Shown in pieces: positions 37,946 through 48,235 of a stretch of 64,000 bases of DNA. The stretch's first letter is position 1; every line of letters starts with the position of its first letter. A program made the position numbers and the translations under genes. This DNA is from Paraburkholderia flava (GTDB taxonomy: Bacteria > Pseudomonadota > Gammaproteobacteria > Burkholderiales > Burkholderiaceae), in NCBI RefSeq assembly GCF_004359985.1, contig NZ_SMRO01000002.1:620001-684000 (forward strand). The letters are read 5' to 3'. The notes beneath the pieces were generated by a model. That model worked only from the letters and a program-made list of their open reading frames with translations, was not told the origin of the DNA and made no database searches.

Positions 37946-39250
37946 ATGGATTACCTCGATCTCGGACCGTTCTCCCATGCGTCCGGCACCGTGCGTCTGC
38001 CGGGCTCGAAGAGCATTTCGAATCGCGTGCTGTTGCTCGCGGCGCTCGCCGAAGGCGAAACGACGATCACCAACCTGCTCGATTCCGACGACACCCGCGT
38101 GATGCTCGCGGCGCTCGAGCAGCTCGGCGTCAAGCTCGTGCGCGACGGCGATACCTGCGTCGTGACCGGCACACGCGGCGCGTTTACCGCGAAGACCGCC
38201 GATCTGTTCCTCGGCAATGCGGGCACCGCGGTGCGTCCGCTGACGGCCGCGCTCGCGGTGAACGGCGGCGAATACCGAGTGCACGGCGTGCCGCGCATGC
38301 ACGAACGGCCGATCGGCGATCTGGTCGACGGGCTGCGGCAGATCGGCGCGAAAATCGATTACGAAGCGAACGAGGGTTATCCGCCGCTCGTCATCCACGC
38401 GGCACAGATCGCCGTCGATGCACCGATCCGCGTGCGCGGCGACGTGTCGAGCCAGTTCCTGACCGCGCTGCTGATGACACTGCCGCTGGTGCGCTCCAGC
38501 AGCGGATCGATCGTCGTTGAAGTCGAAGGCGAACTGATCTCGAAGCCGTACATCGACATCACGATCAAGCTGATGGCGCGCTTCGGTATCCGCGTCGAGC
38601 GCGAAGACTGGCAGCGCTTCACGGTGCCGTCGAGCCGGCGCTACCGGTCGCCGGGCAAGATCATGGTCGAAGGGGATGCGTCGACGGCGTCGTATTTCCT
38701 CGCGGCCGGTGTGATCGGCGGCGGTCCGCTGCGGGTCGAGGGTGTCGGCCGGTCGAGCATCCAGGGCGACGTCGGATTTGCCGACGCGCTGAACCGGATG
38801 GGCGCGAACGTGTCGATGGGCGACGACTGGATCGAAGTGCGCGGGATCGGCCACGATCACGGCAAGCTCGCGCCGATCGACATGGACTTCAACCTGATCC
38901 CCGACGCTGCGATGACGGTCGCGATTGCCGCACTGTTCGCGGACGGCCCGTCCACGTTGCGCAACATCGCGAGCTGGCGCGTGAAGGAAACCGACCGTCT
39001 CGCCGCGATGGCCACCGAACTCCGCAAGGTCGGCGCGACCGTGGAGGAGGGCGCGGACTACCTCGTCGTCACGCCGCCGGCACGCCTCACGCCGAACGCG
39101 GCGATCGATACCTACGACGATCACCGGATGGCGATGTGCTTCTCGCTGATCAGCCTGGGCGGCGTGCCGGTGCGGATCAACGATCCGAAGTGCGTCGGCA
39201 AGACGTTCCCCGATTATTTCGAGCGCTTTACGGCGCTCGCCACGCGCTGA
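37946..39250 (+). CDS. aroA: 3-phosphoshikimate 1-carboxyvinyltransferase (EPSP synthase, AroA)
   Basis: A 434-residue shikimate-pathway enzyme joining phosphoenolpyruvate to shikimate-3-phosphate. [10 protein letters not shown] is at 19-28 and [14 protein letters not shown] starts at residue 90. The conserved glycine in [10 protein letters not shown], and the absence of the Ala or other substitutions of class II enzymes, mark it as class I, the glyphosate-sensitive type. [17 protein letters not shown] is the C-terminal signature. It follows tyrA by 11 bp and precedes cmk by 43 bp. Confidence 0.97.
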   Translation: MDYLDLGPFSHASGTVRLPGSKSISNRVLLLAALAEGETTITNLLDSDDTRVMLAALEQLGVKLVRDGDTCVVTGTRGAFTAKTADLFLGNAGTAVRPLTAALAVNGGEYRVHGVPRMHERPIGDLVDGLRQIGAKIDYEANEGYPPLVIHAAQIAVDAPIRVRGDVSSQFLTALLMTLPLVRSSSGSIVVEVEGELISKPYIDITIKLMARFGIRVEREDWQRFTVPSSRRYRSPGKIMVEGDASTASYFLAAGVIGGGPLRVEGVGRSSIQGDVGFADALNRMGANVSMGDDWIEVRGIGHDHGKLAPIDMDFNLIPDAAMTVAIAALFADGPSTLRNIASWRVKETDRLAAMATELRKVGATVEEGADYLVVTPPARLTPNAAIDTYDDHRMAMCFSLISLGGVPVRINDPKCVGKTFPDYFERFTALATR

Positions 39251-39293
39251 CGCCGGGTTTTCCTCCGGTTGGCCCCGACGAGCGACTTTTTCG

Positions 39294-39980
39294 ATGAAAC
39301 CGATCCGTCCTTTTCACCAGACGCCCGTCATTACGATCGACGGCCCCACTGCCTCCGGCAAGGGCACCGTGGCCGCGCTGGTGGCCGCCCACCTGGGCTT
39401 CCACCTGCTCGACAGCGGCGCGCTGTACCGGCTCGCCGCGCTCGCCAGCGTCCGCTACAACGTATCCGCAGACGACGCGGAGGCCCTCGCGAAGCTGGTC
39501 GATGAACTCCACATCACGTTCCGCGAAGGGCTTTCGCAGCTCGATGGCGTCGATGTATCGAGCGAAATCCGTGCCGAGGAAATCGGCCAGCGGGCGTCGG
39601 CAATTGCCGTCCACGCGCCCGTCCGGGCCGCGCTGGTCGCGCGTCAGCGGGCGTTCCGCAAGGAGCCGGGGCTGGTAGCCGACGGCCGCGACATGGGCAC
39701 CGTGATCTTCCAGGATGCGGCGCTGAAAGTGTTTCTGACCGCCAGCGTCGAGGCTCGTGCTACGCGGCGCTATAAGCAATTGATCCAAAAAGGTTTTTCT
39801 GCTAATATAGATGACTTGCTCCGGGATTTGCGTGAACGTGACGAGCGCGATAGTCAGCGCACGGCCGCGCCGCTCAAGCCCGCAGCAGATGCAAGGCTGC
39901 TCGACACCTCCGCGCTGTCGGTCGACCAGGCGGTCGAACAGGTAGTGCAGTGGTATCAGTCGCTGGAGCCGCAGGCATGA
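39294..39980 (+). CDS. cmk: Cytidylate kinase (CMP/dCMP kinase)
   Basis: A 228-residue P-loop nucleoside monophosphate kinase phosphorylating CMP and dCMP. The Walker A is GPTASGKGT at 17-25. [10 protein letters not shown] is the substrate-binding signature, GRDMGTVIF a further signature segment, and [16 protein letters not shown] the lid and CMP-specific region. It lies between aroA and rpsA, the standard position in proteobacteria. The ATG at 39294 gives the family N-terminus. Confidence 0.96.
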   Translation: MKPIRPFHQTPVITIDGPTASGKGTVAALVAAHLGFHLLDSGALYRLAALASVRYNVSADDAEALAKLVDELHITFREGLSQLDGVDVSSEIRAEEIGQRASAIAVHAPVRAALVARQRAFRKEPGLVADGRDMGTVIFQDAALKVFLTASVEARATRRYKQLIQKGFSANIDDLLRDLRERDERDSQRTAAPLKPAADARLLDTSALSVDQAVEQVVQWYQSLEPQA

Positions 39981-40140
39981 CGTGCGCATGAGCGTACGAG
40001 CGGCAAGGTAGGTGCTTCGCGAAGTCCGCGGGGCGTGTATTCAACCCCTTAACCCCGTGTGGGATTCGCTTTATCGCAGAGGCACACGCCGCTGCATCGG
40101 CCGCCAGGGCCGCGCGAAAACCATGCAAATTCCGATTTTT

Positions 40141-41853
40141 ATGTCCGACCTGCAAACCTCCACCCCGAATACCGAATCTTTTGCGGCTCTGTTCGAAGAG
40201 TCGCTGACCAAGCAGGACATGCGCGCCGGCGAAGTGATCTCCGCCGAAGTCGTTCGTGTCGACCACAACTTCGTGGTTGTGAATGCTGGTCTCAAGTCCG
40301 AAGCCTACATCCCGCTCGAAGAGTTCCTGAACGACGCGGGTGAAGTGGAAGTGCAGGCGGGCGACTTCGTTTCCGTCGCGATCGACGCGCTGGAAAACGG
40401 CTACGGCGACACGATCCTGTCGCGCGACAAGGCGAAGCGTCTGGCTTCGTGGCTGTCGCTGGAAAAGGCACTCGACAACAACGAACTCGTGACCGGCACG
40501 ATCACGGGCAAGGTCAAGGGCGGCATGACCGTGATGGTCAACGGTATCCGCGCGTTCCTGCCGGGTTCGCTGGTCGACACGCGTCCGGTCAAGGACACGA
40601 CCCCGTACGAAGGCAAGACCCTCGAATTCCGCGTCATCAAGCTCGACCGCAAGCGTAACAACGTCGTGCTGTCGCGCCGCGCAGTGATCGAAGCCACGCA
40701 AGGCGAAGAGCGCGCGAAGCTGCTCGAAACGCTGAAGGAAGGCGCGATCGTTGAAGGCGTGGTGAAGAACATCACGGATTACGGCGCGTTCGTGGACCTC
40801 GGCGGTATCGACGGCCTGCTGCACATCACCGACATCGCATGGCGTCGTGTGCGTCACCCGAGCGAAGTTCTGTCGGTTGGCCAGGAAGTCACCGCGAAGA
40901 TCCTCAAGTTCGATCAAGAGAAGAATCGCGTTTCGCTCGGCATCAAGCAACTCGGCGACGATCCGTGGGAAGGCATTTCCCGCCGTTACCCGTCGGGCAC
41001 GCGTCTGTTCGGCAAGGTCACCAACATCACCGACTACGGCGCATTCGTCGAAGTGGAATCGGGCATCGAAGGCCTGGTTCACGTGTCGGAAATGGACTGG
41101 ACGAACAAGAACGTTGCACCGTCGAAGGTTGTGCAGCTGGGCGACGAAGTCGAAGTCATGGTTCTCGAAATCGACGAAGACCGCCGCCGTATCAGCCTCG
41201 GCATGAAGCAGTGCAAGCCGAACCCGTGGGACGACTTCAGCCGCAACTTCAAGAAGGGCGACAAGCTGCAGGGCGCGATCAAGTCGATCACCGACTTCGG
41301 CGTGTTCATCGGTCTGCCTGGCGGCATCGACGGTCTGGTTCACCTGTCGGACCTGTCGTGGAGCGAAACCGGCGAAGAAGCCGTCCGCAAGTACAAGAAG
41401 GGCGACGAAGTGGAAGCGATCGTGCTCGGCATCGATGTCGAGAAGGAACGCATTTCGCTGGGCATCAAGCAGCTCGAAGGCGACCCGTTCAGCAACTTCG
41501 TTGCAATGAACGACAAGGGTTCGATCGTCGACGGCGTGGTCAAGACGGTGGACGCGAAGGGTGCAGTGGTTCAGCTGTCGACGGAAGTCGAAGGCTACCT
41601 GCGTGCTTCGGAAATCGCTCAGGACCGCGTGGAAGATGCGCGCAACGTGCTGAAGGAAGGCGACAAGGTCAACGCGATGATCATCAACATCGATCGCAAG
41701 TCGCGTGGCATTAACCTGTCGATCAAGGCGAAGGACTCGGCCGAACAGCAGGAAGCCATCCGCGGCCTCGCAGCCGACACCAGCTCGGCAGCGACCGGCA
41801 CGACGAACCTCGGCGCGCTGCTGAAGGCCAAGCTCGACGGCCAGAATCAGTAA
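40141..41853 (+). CDS. rpsA: 30S ribosomal protein S1
   Basis: A 570-residue protein of six S1/OB-fold repeats that brings mRNA to the 30S subunit. Repeats are visible as [40 protein letters not shown] and [20 protein letters not shown]. The start [20 protein letters not shown] at 40141 is the family N-terminus. Its 160-bp leader has no Shine-Dalgarno, as is usual for rpsA, whose translation depends on leader structure and is self-regulated. An in-frame ATG at 40123 is rejected as off-family. Codon use is strongly biased, indicating high expression. Confidence 0.97.
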   Translation: MSDLQTSTPNTESFAALFEESLTKQDMRAGEVISAEVVRVDHNFVVVNAGLKSEAYIPLEEFLNDAGEVEVQAGDFVSVAIDALENGYGDTILSRDKAKRLASWLSLEKALDNNELVTGTITGKVKGGMTVMVNGIRAFLPGSLVDTRPVKDTTPYEGKTLEFRVIKLDRKRNNVVLSRRAVIEATQGEERAKLLETLKEGAIVEGVVKNITDYGAFVDLGGIDGLLHITDIAWRRVRHPSEVLSVGQEVTAKILKFDQEKNRVSLGIKQLGDDPWEGISRRYPSGTRLFGKVTNITDYGAFVEVESGIEGLVHVSEMDWTNKNVAPSKVVQLGDEVEVMVLEIDEDRRRISLGMKQCKPNPWDDFSRNFKKGDKLQGAIKSITDFGVFIGLPGGIDGLVHLSDLSWSETGEEAVRKYKKGDEVEAIVLGIDVEKERISLGIKQLEGDPFSNFVAMNDKGSIVDGVVKTVDAKGAVVQLSTEVEGYLRASEIAQDRVEDARNVLKEGDKVNAMIINIDRKSRGINLSIKAKDSAEQQEAIRGLAADTSSAATGTTNLGALLKAKLDGQNQ

Positions 41854-41875
41854 GCCTTAAGGGGTCTGCTGCAGT

Positions 41876-42199
41876 ATGACCAAATCGGAATTGGTCGCCC
41901 AGCTGGCTACGCGATTTCCGCAACTTGTCCTCAAGGATGCGGATTTCGCGGTGAAGACGATGCTCGATGCGATGTCCGAGGCACTTGCCAAGGGCCATCG
42001 CATTGAAATTCGCGGCTTCGGCAGCTTCGGCCTTAACCGCCGTCCGTCTCGTGTCGGTCGCAATCCGAAGTCCGGTGAAAAGGTGCTGGTACCCGAGAAG
42101 TACGTACCGCATTTCAAACCGGGCAAGGAATTGCGCGAGCGGGTCGACCGGCGCGCGGGTGAGCCGCTGAAAGACGAAGGGCCCGACGACGATCTGTGA
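41876..42199 (+). CDS. ihfB: Integration host factor beta subunit
   Basis: A 107-residue DNA-bending protein of the HU/IHF family. The beta arm and intercalating proline are in [20 protein letters not shown], and the [15 protein letters not shown] start is IHF-beta-like. With IHF-alpha it bends DNA at recombination, replication and sigma-54 promoter sites. It lies directly after rpsA (22 bp), the conserved placement of ihfB. The tail ([13 protein letters not shown]) is longer and more acidic than in enterics. Confidence 0.95.
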   Translation: MTKSELVAQLATRFPQLVLKDADFAVKTMLDAMSEALAKGHRIEIRGFGSFGLNRRPSRVGRNPKSGEKVLVPEKYVPHFKPGKELRERVDRRAGEPLKDEGPDDDL

Positions 42200-42261
42200 G
42201 CACCGCTGTTTGAACGTGCCCACAGTTGCCGGCGGCCCAAGCCACTCGGCAAGAAGACCAG

Positions 42262-42289
42262 AAAAAAGCGCCTGCGGGCGCTTTTTTTT
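42262..42289 (+). terminator. Intrinsic terminator after ihfB
   Basis: Stem AAAAAAGCGCC / GGCGCTTTTTT (42262-42272, 42277-42287) with loop TGCG and a run of eight T. It lies 62 bp after the ihfB stop. Confidence 0.85.
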
Positions 42290-42299
42290 CGCCCTTAAG

Positions 42300-42325
42300 T
42301 TTTGCCCGTAAGTTTTGCCCGTAAG
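42300..42325. repeat. 13-bp tandem direct repeat
   Basis: TTTTGCCCGTAAG occurs twice in a row (42300-42312, 42313-42325), preceded by a degenerate partial copy (GCCCTTAAG). It sits between the ihfB terminator and lapA. No function is evident; the rest of this 300-bp gap holds no gene. Confidence 0.7.
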
Positions 42326-42497
42326 CGACATGAGTCGATAGAGACCCGAAAGCCTCCGTAAGCCGCCCACACCACCGGTTCTGTCCAGCGGTAAGGGGCT
42401 TCATTTACAATACGGGTCACTTCGGCGCGGGCAGCACCGTGGCGCGATGCGTCATCAGGCCGGCGTCATCCCGCAACCGCCGTCAAGAGATCTACTC

Positions 42498-42791
42498 ATG
42501 AAATTTATCGTCTGGTTGATCCGCGTACTGGTGTTCGTGCTGCTGCTGGTGCTCGCACTCTCCAATACGCAAACCGCCACGCTGAATTTCCTGGCTGGCT
42601 ATCAATGGCAGGCACCGTTGATCCTGATCGGCCTCGCGTTCTTCGTCGTCGGGCTGCTGGCCGGCCTCGTGTCGTCGTTGCCGGCGGTGTTCCGGCTGCG
42701 GCTCGAGAACGGTCGTCTGAAGCGCGATCTGCGTGTCGCGCGCGAAGCGCCCGTGGTCGTCGAACAGCCGCCGATGCCGCCTTTGATGTGA
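42498..42791 (+). CDS. lapA: LapA family inner-membrane protein (DUF1049)
   Basis: A 97-residue protein with two membrane helices (FIVWLIRVLVFVLLLVLAL and ILIGLAFFVVGLLAGLVSSL), then a charged cytoplasmic tail. It matches LapA/YciS, partner of LapB in controlling LpxC degradation and LPS assembly. The start at 42498 (MKFIVWLIRV) opens directly into the first helix. It is 61 bp before lapB. The Pro-rich end (VVVEQPPMPPLM) is unremarkable. Confidence 0.9.
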   Translation: MKFIVWLIRVLVFVLLLVLALSNTQTATLNFLAGYQWQAPLILIGLAFFVVGLLAGLVSSLPAVFRLRLENGRLKRDLRVAREAPVVVEQPPMPPLM

Positions 42792-42852
42792 GCCACCTCC
42801 ATGCCGCGCGTTCCGACGCGCGGCGTTCGTTTCCGCATTCACGACCTTACGC

Positions 42853-44028
42853 ATGGATCTAGACTACTGGTGGCTGCTCGTCATACCCGTCGCTTTCGCG
42901 CTCGGCTGGATGGCCGCGCGTTACGACCTGAAGACGCTGTTGTCCGAGAGCGCCAACCTGCCGCGTTCGTATTTTCGAGGTCTCAATTTTCTGCTGAACG
43001 AGCAGCCGGACCAGGCGATCGACGCGTTCATCGAGGTCGTCAAGCTCGACCCCGAAACGATCGAGCTGCACTTCGCGCTCGGTAACCTGTTTCGCCGGCG
43101 CGGCGAAACCGATCGCGCGATCCGCGTGCATCAGAATCTGCTGAGTCGCACCGACCTGCCGGTGAAAGAGCGCGATCACGCGCTGTTCGAACTCGGGCAG
43201 GACTTCCTGAAGGCGGGGCTGCTCGATCGCGCGGAAGAAACCTTCCGTTCGCTCGAGACCGGCGATCACGCGCTCGGCGCACAGCGTGCGCTGCTGACCA
43301 TCTACGAAATCGAGAAGGACTGGAACAAGTCGATCGATACCGCGCGTCGTCTCGAATCGATGGGCGCAGGGTCGCTCGACAAGGAAATCGCTCAGTTCCA
43401 CTGCGAGCTCTCGCAGGAAGCATTGCAGGCGAAGAAGTCCGATGAGGCCCGCCGGCAACTCGACCTCGCGTTGCGCGCGAATCCGCAGAGCGTGCGCGCG
43501 ACGATCCTGTCGGGCGAAGTCGATGCGACCGGCGGCGACGACGCGAAAGCAATCGTGCAGTGGCGCAAGGTCGAGGAGCAGAATCCCGCGTATCTGCCAC
43601 TCGTCGCCGAGAAGCTGATGAAGGCTTACACGGCGCTGGGCCGTCAGGAAGAGGGCGCGGATTTACTCACCACGTGGGTGGACCGCTATCCGTCGAACGA
43701 TCTGCTCGACGTCGCGTATCAGCATGTCGCATCGGTGCGCGGACCCGACGCGGCGCACGCGCTCGCACGCACACAAATGCAGAAGTCGCCGACGCTCGCG
43801 GGCATGACGCGCCTGCTCGAAGCACAGCAGGCGACGGCCGAAGAGCCGCGCCGCGGCGAACTCGATCTGATGCGTACGCTGATCAAACAGCGTACGAAGA
43901 ATCTGCCGCGCTACACGTGCCAGAATTGCGGTTTCCGGGCGCGGCTTTTCTACTGGCAATGTCCGGGCTGCAGCGGTTGGGAAACCTATGCGCCGCGCCG
44001 CGTCGAACCGATCGCGGCGACGAGCTGA
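42853..44028 (+). CDS. lapB: Lipopolysaccharide assembly protein B (LapB)
   Basis: A 391-residue protein anchored by an N-terminal helix (DYWWLLVIPVAFALGWMAAR), followed by about nine TPR-like repeats in the cytoplasm. It ends in a rubredoxin-like metal site with C356, C359, C370 and C373 (CQNCGFRARLFYWQCPGC). LapB helps FtsH degrade LpxC and so balances LPS against phospholipid synthesis. The lapA-lapB pair is conserved, and here LPS sugar genes follow immediately. Confidence 0.94.
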   Translation: MDLDYWWLLVIPVAFALGWMAARYDLKTLLSESANLPRSYFRGLNFLLNEQPDQAIDAFIEVVKLDPETIELHFALGNLFRRRGETDRAIRVHQNLLSRTDLPVKERDHALFELGQDFLKAGLLDRAEETFRSLETGDHALGAQRALLTIYEIEKDWNKSIDTARRLESMGAGSLDKEIAQFHCELSQEALQAKKSDEARRQLDLALRANPQSVRATILSGEVDATGGDDAKAIVQWRKVEEQNPAYLPLVAEKLMKAYTALGRQEEGADLLTTWVDRYPSNDLLDVAYQHVASVRGPDAAHALARTQMQKSPTLAGMTRLLEAQQATAEEPRRGELDLMRTLIKQRTKNLPRYTCQNCGFRARLFYWQCPGCSGWETYAPRRVEPIAATS

Positions 44029-44121
44029 ACGCGGGACGGCGAGCGCCGTGCGTCGCGTGACGCACGGCACGGCCGAACCGATCACCGGAACCCTTCACCG
44101 GAATCTACTACCGGAACGCGT

Positions 44122-45537
44122 ATGAAAATCTCCATCATCGGTACGGGCTATGTCGGCCTCGTCACAGGCGCGTGTCTTGCCGAAATCGGCAACGACGTGT
44201 TTTGTCTCGACGTCGATCCGCGCAAGATCGGGATCCTGAACGGCGGCGGTGTGCCGATTCACGAGCCCGGTCTGCAGGAAATCATCGCGCGCACGCGTGC
44301 GGCCGGCCGAATCACATTCTCGACCGACGTCGCGGCGAGCGTCGAACACGGCGACGTGCAGTTCATTGCAGTCGGTACGCCGCCCGACGAAGACGGTTCA
44401 GCCGATCTGCAATACGTGCTCGAAGCGGCGCGCAACATCGGCCGCTACATGAACAGCTATAAGGTGATCGTCGACAAGTCGACGGTGCCGGTCGGCACGG
44501 CGGAACGCGTGCGCACGGTCGTCGCCGAAGAGCTCGCGAAACGCGGCCTCGCGGACAGCCCGAAGCATCGCTTCTCGGTGGTGTCGAATCCGGAGTTCCT
44601 GAAGGAAGGCGCGGCTGTCGACGACTTCATGCGACCCGACCGCATCGTGCTTGGCATCGACGACGACGTACCCGGCGAAAAGGCCCGCGAAACGATGAAG
44701 CGTCTGTACGCGCCGTTCAACCGCAATCACGAACGCACGCTGTACATGGACGTGCGTTCCGCCGAGTTCACGAAGTACGCGGCCAACGCGATGCTCGCGA
44801 CGCGCATCTCGTTCATGAACGAGATGGCGAATCTCGCTGATCGCGTCGGCGCCGACATCGAAGCGGTGCGTCGCGGCATCGGCTCGGATCCGCGCATCGG
44901 TTATCACTTCCTGTACGCGGGCGTCGGCTACGGCGGTTCGTGCTTCCCGAAGGACGTGCAGGCGCTGATCCGCACCGCGAGCGAGAGCGGCCACAACCTG
45001 AAAATTCTCGAAGCCGTCGAGGACGTGAATCACGCGCAGAAGGAAATCCTCGTGCGCAAGATCACCGATTCGCTCGGCGCCGATCTGAACGGCCGTACGT
45101 TCGCCGTGTGGGGACTCGCGTTCAAGCCGAATACCGACGACATGCGCGAAGCACCGAGCCGTCGACTGATCGCCGAACTGCTCACACGCGGCGCAACGGT
45201 GCGAGCGTACGATCCAGTCGCGGTCGACGAGGCGCGTCGCGTGTTCGCGATGGATCTCGACAACGCGCCCGACCAGCGCGCGCGCCTGCACTTCGTCAAC
45301 ACGCAGGACGAAACGCTGACCGGCGCGGACGCGCTCGTCATCGTCACCGAATGGAAGGAATTCAAGAGCCCCGATTTCGCGCATCTGAAATCGGTGCTGA
45401 AGTCGCCGTTGATCTTCGACGGCCGCAACCTGTACGAACCGGGAACGATGGCGGAACTCGGCATCGACTACCACTCGATTGGACGCCCCTATGCTGAACC
45501 CACCGACCGCCAGGCCGACACAACCGCACGTGCCTGA
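44122..45537 (+). CDS. ugd: UDP-glucose 6-dehydrogenase
   Basis: A 471-residue NAD-dependent enzyme oxidising UDP-glucose to UDP-glucuronate in two steps through a thioester. The N-terminal Rossmann motif is [10 protein letters not shown]. The catalytic cysteine is C274 in [11 protein letters not shown] and the conserved lysine is K218 in [14 protein letters not shown]-glucuronate feeds capsule and 4-amino-4-deoxyarabinose modification of lipid A, which is important in Burkholderia. The 3' end overlaps the start of the hldA gene, so the two are translated from one message. Confidence 0.96.
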   Translation: MKISIIGTGYVGLVTGACLAEIGNDVFCLDVDPRKIGILNGGGVPIHEPGLQEIIARTRAAGRITFSTDVAASVEHGDVQFIAVGTPPDEDGSADLQYVLEAARNIGRYMNSYKVIVDKSTVPVGTAERVRTVVAEELAKRGLADSPKHRFSVVSNPEFLKEGAAVDDFMRPDRIVLGIDDDVPGEKARETMKRLYAPFNRNHERTLYMDVRSAEFTKYAANAMLATRISFMNEMANLADRVGADIEAVRRGIGSDPRIGYHFLYAGVGYGGSCFPKDVQALIRTASESGHNLKILEAVEDVNHAQKEILVRKITDSLGADLNGRTFAVWGLAFKPNTDDMREAPSRRLIAELLTRGATVRAYDPVAVDEARRVFAMDLDNAPDQRARLHFVNTQDETLTGADALVIVTEWKEFKSPDFAHLKSVLKSPLIFDGRNLYEPGTMAELGIDYHSIGRPYAEPTDRQADTTARA

Positions 45538-46492
45538 AGCCACGACACCCGTTCCGGACGCTGTCGTCGTGCCGCGCGAACGGCTCGCGCGGGCGCGCGT
45601 GCTGGTGGTCGGCGACGTGATGCTCGACCGCTACTGGTTCGGCGACGTCAATCGCATCTCGCCGGAAGCGCCGGTGCCGGTCGTGCACGTGCAGAAGCAG
45701 GAAGACCGCCTGGGCGGCGCGGCGAACGTCGCGCGCAACGCGGCGGCGCTCGGCGCGCAATCGGGGCTGCTGTGCGTGGTCGGCCACGACGAGCCGGGCG
45801 AGCGCATCGTGCAACTGCTCGGCGACAGCGGCGTCACGCCGTACCTCGAACGCGATCCCGCGCTGCTCACGACGATCAAGCTGCGCGTGCTGTCGCGTCA
45901 GCAGCAGTTACTGCGCGTCGATTTCGAGAATTCACCGACGCACGAAGTGCTGCTCGCCGGCCTCGCGCGCTTCGACGAACTGCTGCCCGCGCACGATGTG
46001 ATCCTGCTGTCCGATTACGCGAAGGGTGGCCTCACGCACGTCACGCGGATGATCGCGCGGGCGCGCGAAGCGGGCCGGCCGGTACTGGTCGATCCGAAGG
46101 GCGACGACTGGGAGCGTTATCGCGGCGCGACGCTGATCACGCCGAATCGCGCGGAGCTGCGCGAGGTGGTCGGGCAGTGGAAATCGGAAGAAGATCTGCA
46201 TGCACGCGTCGCGAAACTGCGTGCCGATCTCGAACTCGACGCACTGCTGCTCACACGCTCGGAAGAGGGCATGACGCTCTTCTGCGAGGAGGGCATCCTG
46301 CACGCTTCGGCGGTTGCACGCGAAGTGTATGATGTGTCGGGTGCCGGCGACACCGTGATCGCCACGCTCGCCACGATGCTCGGCGCGGGCCTGTCGCTCG
46401 TCGAAGCCGTATCGCTCGCGAACCGCGCGGCCGGCATCGTGGTCGGCAAGCTCGGCACCGCTACCGTCGACTACGACGAACTGTTCAACTGA
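45491..46492 (+). CDS. hldA: D-glycero-beta-D-manno-heptose-7-phosphate kinase (HldA, RfaE domain I)
   Basis: A 333-residue PfkB/ribokinase-type kinase adding phosphate at C-1 of heptose 7-phosphate for LPS core heptose. Sugar-binding [15 protein letters not shown] and the anion-hole/base motif [12 protein letters not shown] are present. Unlike enteric HldE, no nucleotidyltransferase domain follows, so HldC must be encoded elsewhere. The ATG at 45491 lies 47 nt inside the end of ugd. About 25 residues precede the fold and are Pro-rich ([13 protein letters not shown]). Confidence 0.93.
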   Translation: MLNPPTARPTQPHVPEATTPVPDAVVVPRERLARARVLVVGDVMLDRYWFGDVNRISPEAPVPVVHVQKQEDRLGGAANVARNAAALGAQSGLLCVVGHDEPGERIVQLLGDSGVTPYLERDPALLTTIKLRVLSRQQQLLRVDFENSPTHEVLLAGLARFDELLPAHDVILLSDYAKGGLTHVTRMIARAREAGRPVLVDPKGDDWERYRGATLITPNRAELREVVGQWKSEEDLHARVAKLRADLELDALLLTRSEEGMTLFCEEGILHASAVAREVYDVSGAGDTVIATLATMLGAGLSLVEAVSLANRAAGIVVGKLGTATVDYDELFN

Positions 46493-46564
46493 TGCCGCGC
46501 ACGGCCGTGCGTCGCACAGCGATGCGCGGCCTGCCCGGCGGTTCTCACTCAACGCGGGACCATC

Positions 46565-47557
46565 ATGACCCTCATCGTCACCGGCGCAGCCGGCTTCATC
46601 GGCAGCAATATCGTCAAGGCGCTCAACGAGCGAGGCGAGCAGCGCATCATCGCCGTCGACAACCTCACGCGTGCCGACAAATTCAAGAACCTCGTCGACT
46701 GCGAGATCGACGACTATCTCGACAAGACCGAATTCGTCGAGCGTTTCGCACGCGGCGACTTCGGCAAGGTGCGTGCAGTCTTCCACGAAGGCGCCTGTTC
46801 GGACACGATGGAAACCGACGGCCGCTACATGATGGACAACAACTTCCGCTACAGCCGCGCGGTGCTCGACACGTGTCTCGCGCAGGGTGCGCAGTTTCTG
46901 TACGCGTCGTCGGCGGCGATCTACGGCGGCTCGAGCCGCTTCGTCGAAGACCGCGAAGTGGAAGCGCCGCTGAACGTGTACGGCTATTCGAAGTTCCTGT
47001 TCGATCAAGTGATCCGTCGCGTGCTGCCGACCGCAAAAAGCCAGATCGCGGGCTTCCGCTATTTCAACGTGTACGGGCAGCGCGAAACGCACAAGGCGCG
47101 CATGGCGTCGGTCGCGTTTCACAACTTCAACCAGTTCCGCGCGGAAGGCAAGGTCAAGCTGTTCGGCGAATACAACGGCTACGGTGCGGGCGAGCAGACA
47201 CGCGACTTCGTCTCGGTCGAAGACGTGACGAAGGTGAACCTGTTCTTCTTCGATCATCCGGAGAAGTCCGGCATCTTCAATCTGGGCACCGGCCGCGCGC
47301 AACCGTTCAACGATATCGCGACGAGCGTCGTCAACACGCTGCGCGCGCTGAATAACGAGGTGCCGCTGTCGCTCGCCGAGCAGGTGCAGCGCGGGCTGAT
47401 CGAATACGTACCGTTCCCCGATGCGTTGCGCGGCAAGTATCAATGCTTCACACAGGCCGATCAGACGAAGCTGCGCGCGGCCGGCTACGATGCGCCGTTC
47501 CTGACGGTGCAGGAAGGCGTCGACCGCTACGTGCGTTGGCTGTTCGGCCAGCTGTAA
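46565..47557 (+). CDS. hldD: ADP-L-glycero-D-manno-heptose 6-epimerase (HldD/RfaD)
   Basis: A 330-residue extended short-chain dehydrogenase that epimerises ADP-D,D-heptose to ADP-L,D-heptose for the LPS inner core. NADP motif GAAGFIGSN at 7-15, with the catalytic pair Y139 and K143 in [30 protein letters not shown] is a family signature. It follows hldA by 72 bp. With ugd and hldA it forms a nucleotide-sugar supply module placed behind the LPS control genes lapAB. Confidence 0.96.
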   Translation: MTLIVTGAAGFIGSNIVKALNERGEQRIIAVDNLTRADKFKNLVDCEIDDYLDKTEFVERFARGDFGKVRAVFHEGACSDTMETDGRYMMDNNFRYSRAVLDTCLAQGAQFLYASSAAIYGGSSRFVEDREVEAPLNVYGYSKFLFDQVIRRVLPTAKSQIAGFRYFNVYGQRETHKARMASVAFHNFNQFRAEGKVKLFGEYNGYGAGEQTRDFVSVEDVTKVNLFFFDHPEKSGIFNLGTGRAQPFNDIATSVVNTLRALNNEVPLSLAEQVQRGLIEYVPFPDALRGKYQCFTQADQTKLRAAGYDAPFLTVQEGVDRYVRWLFGQL

Positions 47558-47634
47558 CTCCTCCTCCCGCGTCCTTACACTGGGATCTCCCGGTCGGCGA
47601 TCGTCGCCGGCCGGTAGCATCAGGGAGATTCCAT

Positions 47635-47976
47635 ATGTTCCGAAAAATCTTGGTTACGGCGGCCATGCTCGCCGCGTTCGGTCACGCGTATGCGGCCGTG
47701 GACGTCAACACGGCGAACGAGGACGCACTGCGCGGCATCAAGGGCATTGGCCCGGCGAAAGCAAAAGCGATTCTCGACGAGCGCGGCGCTCACGGTCCGT
47801 TTAAGGACGCGAGCGATCTCGGCAAGCGCGTCAAGGGTATGGGTGGGCATACCATCGAGCGGCTGCAGGCGGAAGGTCTCGCTGTCGGTCCGGCTGGCGC
47901 TGCTGCTGGCGCACAGGCTGCGGCGAAGACCGCACCCGCAGTGAAGAGCGGCGCGACGACGGTGGCGAAGAAATAG
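47635..47976 (+). CDS. ComEA-like helix-hairpin-helix protein
   Basis: A 113-residue exported protein: signal peptide MFRKILVTAAMLAAFGHAYA, then a tandem helix-hairpin-helix domain of ComEA type (VDVNTANEDALRGIKGIGPA and KRVKGMGGHTIERLQAEG). The tail is Ala/Lys-rich. Such proteins bind DNA in the periplasm, and ComEA is used for DNA uptake in natural transformation; short forms in this group are common and not always tied to competence. SD GGGAG lies 7 nt before the ATG. A terminator closes the unit. Confidence 0.88.
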   Translation: MFRKILVTAAMLAAFGHAYAAVDVNTANEDALRGIKGIGPAKAKAILDERGAHGPFKDASDLGKRVKGMGGHTIERLQAEGLAVGPAGAAAGAQAAAKTAPAVKSGATTVAKK

Positions 47977-48097
47977 CCGGTCGCTGCACGGGCTCTGCAT
48001 GTGGCATGTGCATGTGGCCATGCAACGCTGCGTGCTTTGCCTCCGGTTGGATTTCACGATCAGATCACTCCTTCAGCCGTCGCTCAGATGACTGGCT

Positions 48098-48123
48098 CCC
48101 GCGGTACTCGCCGCGGGTTTTTT
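48098..48123 (+). terminator. Intrinsic terminator after the ComEA-like gene
   Basis: Stem CCCGCGG / CCGCGGG (48098-48104, 48111-48117) with loop TACTCG and T6. It ends the unit before cysM. Confidence 0.85.
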
Positions 48124-48235
48124 GCGTGGCGATCGCGGTATCGCTATCTGTACTGCCAGCAGGGACGAACAGCGATGCGTTGCCGGGTGGTTTAGAATCA
48201 GCAGATTACTGATCGTCCCGGCAATCGAATTCCAT

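Noticed and set aside
39874..41343. 489-codon open frame opposite cmk and rpsA
   Set aside because: Crosses two genes with diagnostic motifs on the other strand and has no signal of its own.
42300..42325. CRISPR-like repeats
   Set aside because: Two adjacent 13-bp copies without spacers; a simple tandem duplication.
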